A stretch of DNA of 44,567 nt. It comes from Candidatus Cloacimonadota bacterium. GTDB taxonomy: Bacteria; Cloacimonadota; Cloacimonadia; JGIOTU-2. A program made the translations under genes and the position numbers. Below are positions 1 to 8,498 of this stretch, piece after piece (the first letter of the stretch is position 1; every line of letters begins with the position of its first letter). The stretch covers positions 1-44,567 of the forward strand of contig JAYEOL010000052.1 in the NCBI GenBank assembly GCA_034722995.1. The letters are read 5' to 3'. The notes beneath the pieces are model-generated. The model saw nothing but the letters and a program-made list of their open reading frames with translations, did no database searches and was not told where the DNA came from.

Positions 1-81
1 AAAATTATTAATATGTTTTGAATTTGATTTTTTGATAATTGTAATTTATTTGAATTTTGTTATTTGGATTTTGGAATTTTA

Positions 82-687
82 TTATAAAGTAACTGCACCT
101 TCTCTTACAACCTTAATTTTTTGGTTCACAACTTTTACAATTGTTGAGGGTTTGTTTGTAAATGTGTGAATTTTATCAATAACAATTCCATCAATCTGAG
201 ATTCAAATTTTGTGATAATATCTTCTGTTTTTAGTGCTTCTTTCTCTCCAGAGATATTTATACTTGTACTAATTATAGGTGTCCCAACTTTATTTATTAT
301 TTCGCGTGTAATCTCATTTCCTACAAGCCGAACAGCAATGGTTTTGTTATAACAAATCGGTCTTTGCCAATACTTTTTTTTTGCATTAAGTATAATTGTG
401 AGAGGTCCAGGCCAGTATTTTTTTATCAATTCATTTTCAGAAGTAGAGATGCTGCAAACGAGAGAATGGATTTGTGAGAAATTACCAATCAAAACTATAA
501 ACCCGGATTTTTCTTTTCGTTTTTTCATTACTTCAATTTTTTTAATAGCAGTTTCAGATGATATTATTGCACCAAATCCGTATAGATTTTCAGTTGGATG
601 GATTAGGATTTTTCCCTCTTGTAAAATTTGCGAAGCTTGCTTGATTTTTCTTTCTTCAATTCGGTTTACGAATATTATTTTTTTCAT
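82..687 (-). CDS. tsaC: L-threonylcarbamoyladenylate synthase (TsaC/YrdC family)
   Basis: This enzyme makes threonylcarbamoyl-AMP from threonine, bicarbonate and ATP, the first step of the t6A modification at position 37 of ANN-decoding tRNAs, in the cytoplasm. The 201-residue protein is the short YrdC/TsaC form without the Sua5 C-terminal domain. Visible family signatures are the N-terminal 'HPTENLYGFGAI' strand-loop, the basic 'KKRKEKSGFIVLI' nucleotide-binding segment near residues 55-67, 'WPGPLTIIL' near residue 92, and 'PIISTSINISGE' near residue 138. The ATG at 687 has no clear Shine-Dalgarno sequence on the minus strand. The gene stands alone; the other t6A genes (tsaB, tsaD, tsaE) are not in the window. 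Confidence 0.93.
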   Translation of the reverse strand: MKKIIFVNRIEERKIKQASQILQEGKILIHPTENLYGFGAIISSETAIKKIEVMKKRKEKSGFIVLIGNFSQIHSLVCSISTSENELIKKYWPGPLTIILNAKKKYWQRPICYNKTIAVRLVGNEITREIINKVGTPIISTSINISGEKEALKTEDIITKFESQIDGIVIDKIHTFTNKPSTIVKVVNQKIKVVREGAVTL

Positions 688-1300
688 CTGAAAATCACTT
701 TTTCTTTATCTCAATTCGGGATAAACCCGTCCCCAATTCAATTGGGGATACCCACCAGTCCCGATTTATCGCGACTCCGTCTCGGAGTTGGCGGGTAGCA
801 ACAGGTTTATCCTGTTGCTGCTTCTTTAAGCCACCTGAAATTTTCATGCTCCTTTGTGTCTGCTTGCTGACATGTGGGTTTCATCTGAAAATCCCTTTTT
901 TGCCACGAATTTACCCTGTGAAATCCTTCAAAGAAGGAATCCCGACATATCGGGATTATTTCACAGGGCGAGCACGAACTAACACGAACAATATTTTACT
1001 TATAAAATTAAATCTATTTAAAATTATTAGTAATTTTCATTCTTCTTTCAGGCTCGGCGTCCAGACGGGTGCGTCTCAATTTTTTTCGGGACATGAACTT
1101 TTCATCTGAAATAGTACGCAGGTTACACACCCCGTCCTCCGATTTCATCGGAGTCCACCCCTCTCAAGAGGGGAAATCCCGATTCCCGCCTGCCATAGTC
1201 CCAATGGAATCGGGACGGCGGGCAGGTATCGGGAAGGGGTGTGTTATTTTCATTCTTTTTTGTGCCTCTGATTTATCGCTGGAATGATAAGCACGCCCTA
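688..1300. repeat. Hairpin-rich intergenic repeat region
   Basis: No gene is supported in these roughly 610 bases. The region is a patchwork of short inverted repeats: CCCCAATTCAATTGGGG (730-746), a CCGAC/ATCGGG palindrome at 940-955 inside a larger ACCCTGTG/CACAGGG frame (about 912-968), and a nested element at 1125-1244. That element opens with ACACACCCC and closes with GGGGTGTGT. It contains smaller hairpins at 1137-1153 and 1058-relative CCCCTC/GAGGGG at 1158-1173, plus a CCCGCCTGCC/GGCGGGCAGG pair. The string TTTCATCTGAAA also recurs three times (about 684, 880 and 1098). Related copies occur elsewhere in the window, so this looks like a dispersed repeat family. Small open frames here are made of the repeats themselves. 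Confidence 0.7.
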
Positions 1301-2407
1301 TCATCTTAGATAATCCAATGGGTCAACAGCCTTACCAACCTTGCGCAATTCAAAATATAAGCAATCCTCATCAAGAAATAAGTTATGCCCGGAATATGCA
1401 ATAATTTGTCCTTGTTCTACTCTTTGTCCTTTGTTCACGGCTAATCTGTAATTGTATCCATAAAGGCTGTAAAATCCATTCTGATGATCAATAATAACTA
1501 AATTCCCTTTATTTTCAAACCAGTTAGAAAAAGCAACAATTCCTGAAGCAATACTTTTTACAGGGGTTCCAACTTCTGCTTGAATGTATATTCCTTTACT
1601 GGCAATTGTGGTTTTTGAATTATTTGGTCTTATAACTCCAAACTCTTGAATGATATTACCGCAAACAGGCCATATAATACCTTTTTTAAATTTAAAGCTA
1701 TATTCTCTACCATGTTTTTCTGCTTCTATTTGCTCCAGAAAATCTTCCAATGAAGTAATTCCTTCCTTCAAACTTTTCATCTGATTTTTGTAATCATCCT
1801 GTAAATTAACAAGTAAATTCAATTCCTCCTGCTTAGATCCCTTTTTAGAAAGAGCATAATTGTAATTTTCCTGATTGCTTCTAATTCTATTTCTAATATT
1901 TTGAATATTCTTTTCTTTTTTTAAACTAATATTTTTTTGGGCTAAGTAGTCCCGGCTAAGATTACAAAGATTTGTTAGAATTAAATTTGAACACATTTTA
2001 ATATTGGAAATACTTGAATTCCTTATACAGTTTTGATTCAGATAAATGCTACTTACATAAAATATATTTAGATTTTTTATGATATTGTTAAGCAGAATTT
2101 TGTTTTCTGAAATATCTTTTTTGCTTTTATTAATAATGGCATTGACTTCTTTTAGTTCATGCTCTTTAGAGATTTTCTGCTCATTCAAACTTTCTATAAT
2201 ACATCTTAGATTATAAATTTTCCTTTCTAATTCTTTTTCTATTTTTTCTTGTGCCTTTTTATCTTTATTAATTTCTTGCAATGCATTCTGTATAGATTCA
2301 ATCTCTTGCTCTAATTCAGCAACACGCTCTTTAGTAGTTTGAGTGATATCTGCTATAGAGAATTGAAAGCATAGCAAAAAAGATAAGAAAAATATAACGT
2401 ATTTCAT
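1301..2407 (-). CDS. EnvC-like murein hydrolase activator (degenerate LytM/M23 domain)
   Basis: Probable periplasmic activator of cell-wall amidases during division, by analogy with EnvC. The protein has a signal peptide (hydrophobic stretch followed by 'FSIA'), about 200 residues of Glu/Lys-rich coiled coil, and a C-terminal LytM domain from about residue 240. The LytM domain lacks the zinc ligands of active M23 peptidases: the usual HxxxD position reads 'SKGIYIQ' and the HxH position reads 'LYFELRK'. This is the same loss as in EnvC, which it resembles in 'SLYGYN' and 'GKAVDPLDYL'. The frame opens at a TTG at 2416, but the ATG at 2407 puts the signal peptide at the N-terminus and is preferred. 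No strong ribosome site is visible. No amidase or FtsEX gene is nearby, so the partner is not identified here. Confidence 0.82.
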   Translation of the reverse strand: MKYVIFFLSFLLCFQFSIADITQTTKERVAELEQEIESIQNALQEINKDKKAQEKIEKELERKIYNLRCIIESLNEQKISKEHELKEVNAIINKSKKDISENKILLNNIIKNLNIFYVSSIYLNQNCIRNSSISNIKMCSNLILTNLCNLSRDYLAQKNISLKKEKNIQNIRNRIRSNQENYNYALSKKGSKQEELNLLVNLQDDYKNQMKSLKEGITSLEDFLEQIEAEKHGREYSFKFKKGIIWPVCGNIIQEFGVIRPNNSKTTIASKGIYIQAEVGTPVKSIASGIVAFSNWFENKGNLVIIDHQNGFYSLYGYNYRLAVNKGQRVEQGQIIAYSGHNLFLDEDCLYFELRKVGKAVDPLDYLR

Positions 2408-2541
2408 AAAAATCAACTAAAAAAAACTGAAATATTTCTGTCAAAAAATAAAAAAATTTGACTTATTAAAATGATAAACAAAAAGAGTGTAATATAAATT
2501 TAGTTTACATTTAAGTATTAATTTTAAAAATGAAATTTAAT

Positions 2542-2546
2542 GGAGG
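2542..2546 (+). promoter_or_regulatory. Shine-Dalgarno GGAGG deciding the nifJ start
   Basis: GGAGG lies 4 bases before the ATG at 2551, whereas the upstream in-frame ATG at 2530 has no such site. The annotated start is therefore moved to 2551, giving 'MEKTYKAIDGN', the usual start of this enzyme family. Confidence 0.85.
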
Positions 2547-2550
2547 AAAA

Positions 2551-5500
2551 ATGGAAAAGACTTATAAAGCCATAGATGGAAACACAGCAGCAACGCATGT
2601 GGCTTATGCTTTTAGTGAAGTTGCTGCAATTTATCCAATAACACCTTCATCGCCAATGGGAGAATTAGCAGATGCATGGGCTGCGCAAGGTAGAAAAAAT
2701 ATCTTTGGACAAACGCTTGATGTTATTGAGATGCAAGCTGAAGCTGGTGCTGCAGGTGCTGTTCACGGCTGCCTTTCTGCTGGTGCAATGACTACAACAT
2801 TTACAGCATCTCAGGGTCTTATGCTAATGCTTCCAAATATGCATAAGATTGCTGGTGAGATGCTGCCAACTGTATTTCATGTTTCTGCTCGCTCTCTTGC
2901 CTGCCAATCCTTATCAATTTTTGGTGACCATTCTGATGTGATGTCTGCAAGAAATACCGGGTTTGCTCTTGTAGCTGCTGGTTCTATTCAGGAGACAATG
3001 GACCTGGCTGTTGTTTCTCATCTTGCAACATTAAAATCTAAAGTACCATTCCTTAATTTCTTTGATGGTTTCAGAACTTCCAATGAGATTCAAAAAGTAG
3101 AGATGATACCCTATGAGACAATGGCAGAACTGCTGGAAATGCAATATGTAAAAGATTTTCGCGAACGGGCAATGAATCCGGAAAAACCAATGATGAAAGT
3201 TGGTGCACAGAATCCTGATGTTTACTTTCAGGGTCGAGAGACTGTAAATAAGTTTTATGCAGTCACCCCTGAAATAGTTCAAGAATATATGGATAAGTTT
3301 GCAAAAAAGATAGGTCGCCAGTACAAGCTGTTTGATTATATTGGGGCTCCTGATGCAGAAAAAATTATTATTGCTATGGGTTCCGGAACAGAAACGATTG
3401 AAGAGACCGTAAACTATCTTACTCAGCAAGGAGAAAAAGTTGGTGCTGTCAAAGTTCGTCTGTATCGTCCATTTTCTGCAAAAGCACTTATCTCTGCTAT
3501 TCCAAAGACTGTAAAGAAGATTGCAGTTCTTGATAGAACAAAAGAGCCTGGCTCTCTTGGTGAACCACTTTATCTTGATGTTGCTGTTGCTCTATCCGGA
3601 AAAGATATTAAAATTATTGGTGGACGATATGGCCTTTCTTCAAAGGAATTTACTTCAACTATGGTAAAGGGGGTTTATGACCATCTTGATGGCAAGTGCA
3701 CTCATAATTTTACTGTTGGCATAGAGGATGATGTAACTGGCACATCGGTTTCTATTGGCGAAGAAATTGATGCAGAACCTAAAGGCGTAATTCGTTGTAA
3801 ATTCTGGGGATATGGTTCTGATGGAACAGTTGGCGCGAACAAAAACTCTATTAAAATTATTGGTGATAATACTGATATGTATGCACAAGGTTATTTTCAG
3901 TATGATTCTAAAAAATCTGGTGGCGTAACTATTTCTCATCTTAGATTTGGAAAAGAGAAAATTCAATCTCAATATTTGCTAAACAATGTAGATTTCGTGG
4001 CATTGCATAAATCTTCTTATATTGGTCGTTATGATATTTTAGGAGGTATAACTGAAAGCGGCACATTCCTGCTTAATTCAAATTGGAAGGCTGATGAAGT
4101 ATTTGAAAACTTAACAGAAGATATGCAGAAAGTAATTATTGAGAAAAAAGTCAAAGTCTATAACATAGACGCATTGAAGATTGCCCAAGAAGTTGGACTC
4201 GGTGCACGAATTAACACAGTAATGCAGGCAGCATTCTTCAAAATTTCTGGGGTGTTGCCAGAAGATGAGGCGTTGAAACTTATCAAAGATGCCATAGAAA
4301 AAACATTCCTAAAAAAAGGTGAAGAGATTGTAAAGATGAATTGGGCAGCTGTTGACAGAGCTTCAGATGCTCTGGAAGAAGTTCCAGTTCCTTCTAACTT
4401 AATTGGAATAAAATCAGCACCAATTCCGAAACTTATTCCTGATGACGCAGATGAGTTTGCGAAAAATGTTATTGACCCGGTTATGCACTTTAAGGGCGAT
4501 ACAATTCCAGTTTCTAAAATGCCTTATGATGGTCAAGTTCCAACAGGAACTACGCGATTAGAAAAACGAGGAGTAGCTCCATTTGTTCCAAAATGGAACC
4601 CAGAAAAATGTATACAATGCAATCAATGCTCATTAGTATGCACGCATGCAGCTATCCGTCCAAAACAGATAGACCCGAAAGATTTAGAAAACGCACCTGA
4701 GACATTCATTACTGTAAAATCAAAAACAAGAAATGATAGAAATCTTCAATACAGATTGCAAGTATATGTGGAGGATTGTGTTAGTTGTGATAGTTGTGTA
4801 GAGGTCTGTCCGGTTAAAGGAGCTATAGAAATGGTTCCAATAGAAGAAGCCCGCACAGCAGGTGAGACTGAAAACGCTGTGTTCTTTGATAATCTTCCTG
4901 ATAATGTCCTTGATGGTGTAAAGCGAGAGTCAGTAAAAGGCAGTCAATTTCTTATGCCATATTTTGAGTTCAGCGGTGCTTGCGGTGGATGTGGTGAGAC
5001 TCCGTATGTTAAATTAGCTACCCAGCTTTTCGGCAATAGAATGATAATCGCTAATGCAACTGGATGCTCATCAATTTATGGTGGAACCTTCCCGACAATG
5101 CCATACTGCAAAGATAAACAAGGGAAAGGACCTACATGGGCAAATTCCCTGTTTGAAGATAATGCCGAATATGGATTTGGTATGAGATTGGCTGTTAATG
5201 CAAATAGGAAACAACTGCTTAATAATATTGATGAACTTCTTGAGCTGGGAACCACATCTGAATTAACACAAGCTCTTAAAAAAAGCAAAGAACTCTGGAA
5301 TTCTGTAGATGAGGAAGCTAAAGAAGCCGCAAAATCCGTGAAGAAAGCCTTACCAGAAGCACTCGCTAAAGCATCAGAAAGTACTAAGCCAATTATTGAA
5401 AAGATAATTGAATTGCAGGATTATATCGTTGAAAAAAGTGTCTGGTCTATTGGTGGGGACGGATGGGCGTATGATATTGGCTATGGTGGACTTGACCATG

Positions 5501-6075
5501 TGCTTGCGTGTAATAAAAATGTAAATGTTCTGGTCTTAGACACAGAGGTTTATTCCAATACTGGTGGACAGGCATCTAAAGCAACTCCAACTGGCTCAGT
5601 AGCGAAGTTTGCAGCAGCGGGAAAGAGAACCAAGAAGAAAGACCTCGGCATGATGGCAATGACTTATGGCTATGTTTATGTAGCTGGCGTGGCAATGGGT
5701 GCAAGTCCAAATCAATGTCTAAAAGCATTCTTAGAAGCTGAAGCTTATCCTGGACCTTCTTTGATTATCGCTTACTCACCTTGCATTGCACATGGAATAG
5801 ATATGGGAAAAACCCAGGCAGAAGAGAAATTGGCCGTTGATAGTGGTTATTGGATTCTATACAGATATAATCCATTGCTTGCAAAAGAAGGTAAGAATCC
5901 ATTGATTCTGGATTCAAAGAAGCCGAAATTAGAATATCAAGCATTTCTTGATAATGAAATTCGCTATCGCACTTTGACTCAACAGTTTCCTGAAATAGCA
6001 AAGAAACTTTTCAAACAAGCTGCAGAAGAGGCTAAAGAAAGATATGAGATTTATGAAAAGATGGCTGGTAGTTAA
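2551..6075 (+). CDS. nifJ: Pyruvate:ferredoxin (flavodoxin) oxidoreductase
   Basis: Oxidises pyruvate with CoA to acetyl-CoA and CO2 and passes electrons to ferredoxin or flavodoxin, central to anaerobic metabolism. The 1,174-residue chain is the homodimeric single-polypeptide type. Domains in order: the N-terminal POR domain with 'YPITPSSPMGE' (about residues 25-35), the transketolase-like and gamma domains, and two 4Fe-4S clusters with 'CIQCNQCSLVC' at about 687 and 'CVSCDSCVEVCP' at about 743. A 'CGGCGE' cysteine site for the proximal cluster follows near 811. The C-terminal TPP-binding domain has 'GGDGWAYDIGYGGLDH' at about 969 and 'VYSNTGGQASKATP' after it. All cluster cysteines are present. 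The gene stands alone with its own terminator downstream. Confidence 0.97.
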   Translation: MEKTYKAIDGNTAATHVAYAFSEVAAIYPITPSSPMGELADAWAAQGRKNIFGQTLDVIEMQAEAGAAGAVHGCLSAGAMTTTFTASQGLMLMLPNMHKIAGEMLPTVFHVSARSLACQSLSIFGDHSDVMSARNTGFALVAAGSIQETMDLAVVSHLATLKSKVPFLNFFDGFRTSNEIQKVEMIPYETMAELLEMQYVKDFRERAMNPEKPMMKVGAQNPDVYFQGRETVNKFYAVTPEIVQEYMDKFAKKIGRQYKLFDYIGAPDAEKIIIAMGSGTETIEETVNYLTQQGEKVGAVKVRLYRPFSAKALISAIPKTVKKIAVLDRTKEPGSLGEPLYLDVAVALSGKDIKIIGGRYGLSSKEFTSTMVKGVYDHLDGKCTHNFTVGIEDDVTGTSVSIGEEIDAEPKGVIRCKFWGYGSDGTVGANKNSIKIIGDNTDMYAQGYFQYDSKKSGGVTISHLRFGKEKIQSQYLLNNVDFVALHKSSYIGRYDILGGITESGTFLLNSNWKADEVFENLTEDMQKVIIEKKVKVYNIDALKIAQEVGLGARINTVMQAAFFKISGVLPEDEALKLIKDAIEKTFLKKGEEIVKMNWAAVDRASDALEEVPVPSNLIGIKSAPIPKLIPDDADEFAKNVIDPVMHFKGDTIPVSKMPYDGQVPTGTTRLEKRGVAPFVPKWNPEKCIQCNQCSLVCTHAAIRPKQIDPKDLENAPETFITVKSKTRNDRNLQYRLQVYVEDCVSCDSCVEVCPVKGAIEMVPIEEARTAGETENAVFFDNLPDNVLDGVKRESVKGSQFLMPYFEFSGACGGCGETPYVKLATQLFGNRMIIANATGCSSIYGGTFPTMPYCKDKQGKGPTWANSLFEDNAEYGFGMRLAVNANRKQLLNNIDELLELGTTSELTQALKKSKELWNSVDEEAKEAAKSVKKALPEALAKASESTKPIIEKIIELQDYIVEKSVWSIGGDGWAYDIGYGGLDHVLACNKNVNVLVLDTEVYSNTGGQASKATPTGSVAKFAAAGKRTKKKDLGMMAMTYGYVYVAGVAMGASPNQCLKAFLEAEAYPGPSLIIAYSPCIAHGIDMGKTQAEEKLAVDSGYWILYRYNPLLAKEGKNPLILDSKKPKLEYQAFLDNEIRYRTLTQQFPEIAKKLFKQAAEEAKERYEIYEKMAGS

Positions 6076-6102
6076 TCAATAATTGTATTTGTAGATTAAA
6101 AA

Positions 6103-6138
6103 AAAGCCCTGAGAATTTTTCTCTGGGCTTTGCTTTTG
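6103..6138 (+). terminator. Rho-independent terminator of nifJ
   Basis: The arms AAAGCCCTGAGAA (6103-6115) and TTCTCTGGGCTTT (6119-6131) pair with one mismatch around a 3-base loop and are followed by a T-rich tail. The hairpin begins 27 bases after the nifJ stop codon. Confidence 0.85.
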
Positions 6139-6165
6139 GTTTTCTTTCAAAAATTATTCCGTCCC

Positions 6166-6236
6166 CGTCAGGGAATGGTCCCTGACAGCTCCTTTTACCA
6201 TCCACAGAGTCGTCACGGACCACTCCGTGACGAAAC
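6166..6236. repeat. Two adjacent hairpins of a dispersed repeat
   Basis: GTCAGGGAATGGTCCCTGAC and CGTCACGGACCACTCCGTGACG are perfect or near-perfect inverted repeats. Bases 6205-6236 are nearly identical to 20788-20820, including the flanking CAGAGT and GAAAC, so this is a repeated module and not a chance hairpin. Confidence 0.75.
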
Positions 6237-6256
6237 AAAAACAGGTGAAGCGGTGG

Positions 6257-6475
6257 TTAGGCAGAAATTCTTTGGGAAACTATGGGCATTTTTATCGTTA
6301 TTAATTCCGATAAATCTAATTTCCTACTGGCATTATCTATATCAATACCTACAAGATTATCTTCTGTATCATAATCCAGAACTATACCTTCTGAAATCTC
6401 TTCACTTTTTACGCTACTCTTAATAGATAAATCAATATAAAGTGAATCTGTTTCAGGAAAATATGTTAGTTTCAT
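6257..6475 (-). CDS. DUF2283 family small protein (putative antitoxin-like partner)
   Basis: A 72-residue protein matching the DUF2283 pattern: 'YFPETDSLYIDL' near the N-terminus, then 'EISEGIVLDYDTEDNLVGIDIDNAS'. The molecular function is not established. DUF2283 genes often sit immediately next to DUF4258 genes in toxin-antitoxin-like pairs, and this one overlaps its upstream DUF4258 neighbour by an ATGA junction, so the two are translationally coupled. An AGGAG site (minus strand, about 6485-6489) supports the ATG at 6475. An antitoxin role is inference from gene order. Confidence 0.8.
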   Translation of the reverse strand: MKLTYFPETDSLYIDLSIKSSVKSEEISEGIVLDYDTEDNLVGIDIDNASRKLDLSELITIKMPIVSQRISA

Positions 6476-6714
6476 TTTTTAAATCTCCTATCCGGGAAGG
6501 CATTATGAATCGTTATTTTATCATCTAAAGTTACTACGCGAAGAAATTTGTCACCCAACTCAGGGATTATACCCCAAAAACGATATCTATTACCTTCCTG
6601 TCTTTCTACTTTAATTGGTTTCTCTAAAACCCGAATACACCATTCCTTTTTAAGATAAGGTCGTTTTATCAAGACCTTACTTTCAAAATATTTAGTAAAT
6701 TTATATTTTAACAT
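6472..6714 (-). CDS. DUF4258-like small basic protein (putative toxin-like partner)
   Basis: An 80-residue basic protein of the DUF4258 type: 'YKFTKYFESKVLIKR' at the N-terminus, a central 'IRVLEKPIKVE' helix-strand, then 'KFLRVVTLDDKITIHNAF'. This layout resembles small RelE/BrnT-like folds, but I cannot assign an activity. The His that usually follows the first Thr in DUF4258 is replaced (Thr-Lys-Tyr). An AAGG six bases before it supports the ATG at 6714 over the GTG at 6717. It is the first gene of a two-gene unit with the DUF2283 gene. Confidence 0.7.
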   Translation of the reverse strand: MLKYKFTKYFESKVLIKRPYLKKEWCIRVLEKPIKVERQEGNRYRFWGIIPELGDKFLRVVTLDDKITIHNAFPDRRFKK

Positions 6715-7098
6715 CACATACCTTATTTACTGAAGTTTTAGTTCAGAATAAAAGAATTTCTACCTACCATATATTAGACTGCACCATGCATAATATAACA
6801 CACCTATTTTGAAATTAACACACTATAAAACAAATTCCTATCTATGACATTACCTTTTACAAATGCTTCATAAGTCATACAAAAAACAGAAATTTCAAAA
6901 AAGAGTTGTCAAATTTTTTCTAAAAAACTTGCAAAAAAATTACAATTATTCAATATTATAGTATTTTTCAGTATATCACAATATCACTGCAAGACGCATG
7001 ATATTGTCCCTCAACACTATCTGAAAAAATGTGAACCAGCGAAAGACAAGAGTTAGTAAAATAGTTATTTCTTTTCTTTACAAACCATATCTTACTAT
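6715..7098. other. AT-rich spacer without recognised features
   Basis: About 380 bases with no plausible gene, tRNA or strong terminator. The sequence is very AT-rich; it contains the upstream region of the DUF4258/DUF2283 pair and the downstream region of the M42 peptidase gene. Confidence 0.5.
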
Positions 7099-8163
7099 CT
7101 ATGGCGTAAAATCAATATTTCTATCTATAGAAAAGCAAAATTCTGTAAGTATATTTATTGCACTTTCAACATCTTTAATTGATACAACTTCTGTGTAAGT
7201 ATGCATATATCTGCAAGGGATAGATACGAGACCTGTCGCAACTCCTTCTCTTGTAACCTGAATTACATTTGCATCTGTTCCTGTTGGACGAGAATTGGAT
7301 TCAATCTGATATGAGATTTTTTTCTTCTTTGCAATATCAATAAGCATGGAAAATACTTTTGGATTTATGTTTGGTCCTCTTGTAATAGAAGCACCTTCAC
7401 CAAGTTTAACTTCACCAGCTTTTTTCATTTCAACATCAGGCGTATCAGTGGCATGACAAACATCAATAGCAATTCCAATATCCGGATGTATTCCATATGC
7501 AGAGGTTCTTGCTCCGCGTAATCCTACCTCTTCCTGGACAGTGGCAACACTAAATAATGAGGCTTTAAGTTCATTTCTTCTTTTGAATACATTTTTCATC
7601 ACTTCAGCCACGATAAATGCACCTATTTTATCGTCAAAAGCACGAGAGGTATAAATATCATTTCGCATCTCTTCAAAATTCGGGTCATAAGTTATTGGGT
7701 CGCCAATCTCAATGAGTTTTTTGACCTCATCCTTATCCTTTGCTCCAATATCAATGTAAAGCTGATGCGGTTTTGGAACTTTCTCTCTATCTTCTTTTTC
7801 AAAAAGGTGAATTGCTTTTTTACCAGTAACACCAAGCACATCACCATTTTTTGTATGAATTCTGACTTTTCTGCCCGGAATAATCCCAATATCAAATCCG
7901 CCTAACCTATCAAAATAGATAAAACCTTTGTCATCAATATACTTAACCTGAAAGCCGAGTTCATCCATATGACCGGCAAGCATTATTTTAGGGGGTTTAT
8001 CAGGATTTACTGATGCAATGGCATTTCCATGCACATCAATTTTGATTTTATCTGAAAAGTTTTTCATTTCAGCAAACCAAATTTTACGCACCTTATCTTC
8101 ATAACCTGATGGAGATGGTGTTTTCATCAGGGTTTCAAGAAATTGCATAGATTGCTTATTCAT
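7099..8163 (-). CDS. M42 family metallo-aminopeptidase
   Basis: Cytoplasmic dinuclear-metal aminopeptidase of the M42 (tetrahedral TET / glutamyl aminopeptidase) family, trimming peptides from the N-terminus. The 354 residues show the family's metal and catalytic motifs in order: 'AGHMDELGF' near 62-70 (His and Asp ligands), 'SRAFDDKIGAF' near 173, 'VATVQEEVGLRGA' near 207 (catalytic Glu pair), 'AIDVCHATDTPD' near 232, and 'IPCRYMHTYTEVV' near 317 (His ligand). The protein has no signal peptide. An AAGGAGAA site just upstream of the ATG at 8163 supports the start. The exact substrate preference cannot be read from sequence; older annotations call such proteins endoglucanase M. Confidence 0.93.
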   Translation of the reverse strand: MNKQSMQFLETLMKTPSPSGYEDKVRKIWFAEMKNFSDKIKIDVHGNAIASVNPDKPPKIMLAGHMDELGFQVKYIDDKGFIYFDRLGGFDIGIIPGRKVRIHTKNGDVLGVTGKKAIHLFEKEDREKVPKPHQLYIDIGAKDKDEVKKLIEIGDPITYDPNFEEMRNDIYTSRAFDDKIGAFIVAEVMKNVFKRRNELKASLFSVATVQEEVGLRGARTSAYGIHPDIGIAIDVCHATDTPDVEMKKAGEVKLGEGASITRGPNINPKVFSMLIDIAKKKKISYQIESNSRPTGTDANVIQVTREGVATGLVSIPCRYMHTYTEVVSIKDVESAINILTEFCFSIDRNIDFTP

Positions 8164-8498
8164 TGGTTCTCCTTGATTTTTTTTATGCTACACTTATACT
8201 TTTTAAGACTTTAGTTTAGAATTTATCTAAAATTCAGTTACTCTCTTAATTTTTGTCAATTTTTATCCAAATATTTCAATGCGAGTATAAGTACACCGAA
8301 TCCTTTTAGGTATAAATTATACCAACTAAGGTCAATCATTTGTTTAAAAGCAAGCTATCAGAGAAAACTTTGTCAAAGATTCCATATAAATATTTTGGAG
8401 AGTAAGACGATTAACATTCTTGACAATAATTTACAAACTTTTTTAAAAACATTGAAGTAGAAATAAACTATTATTAAAATTAAATGTAGGAGCATATA
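8164..8498. other. Divergent intergenic region
   Basis: About 335 AT-rich bases between two divergent genes, so promoters for both should lie here. I see no clear operator, tRNA or repeat. An AGGAG at 8488-8492 belongs to the lipoprotein gene downstream. Confidence 0.5.

Noticed and set aside
846-1287. Two plus-strand open frames of 87 and 72 codons
   Set aside because: They run through hairpin repeats, have no ribosome site and resemble no protein family; the bases are explained by the dispersed repeats.
3031-3429. Long antisense frames inside nifJ, infB, groL and clpB
   Set aside because: They are shadows of strongly conserved genes on the other strand, with no starts, motifs or codon pattern of their own.
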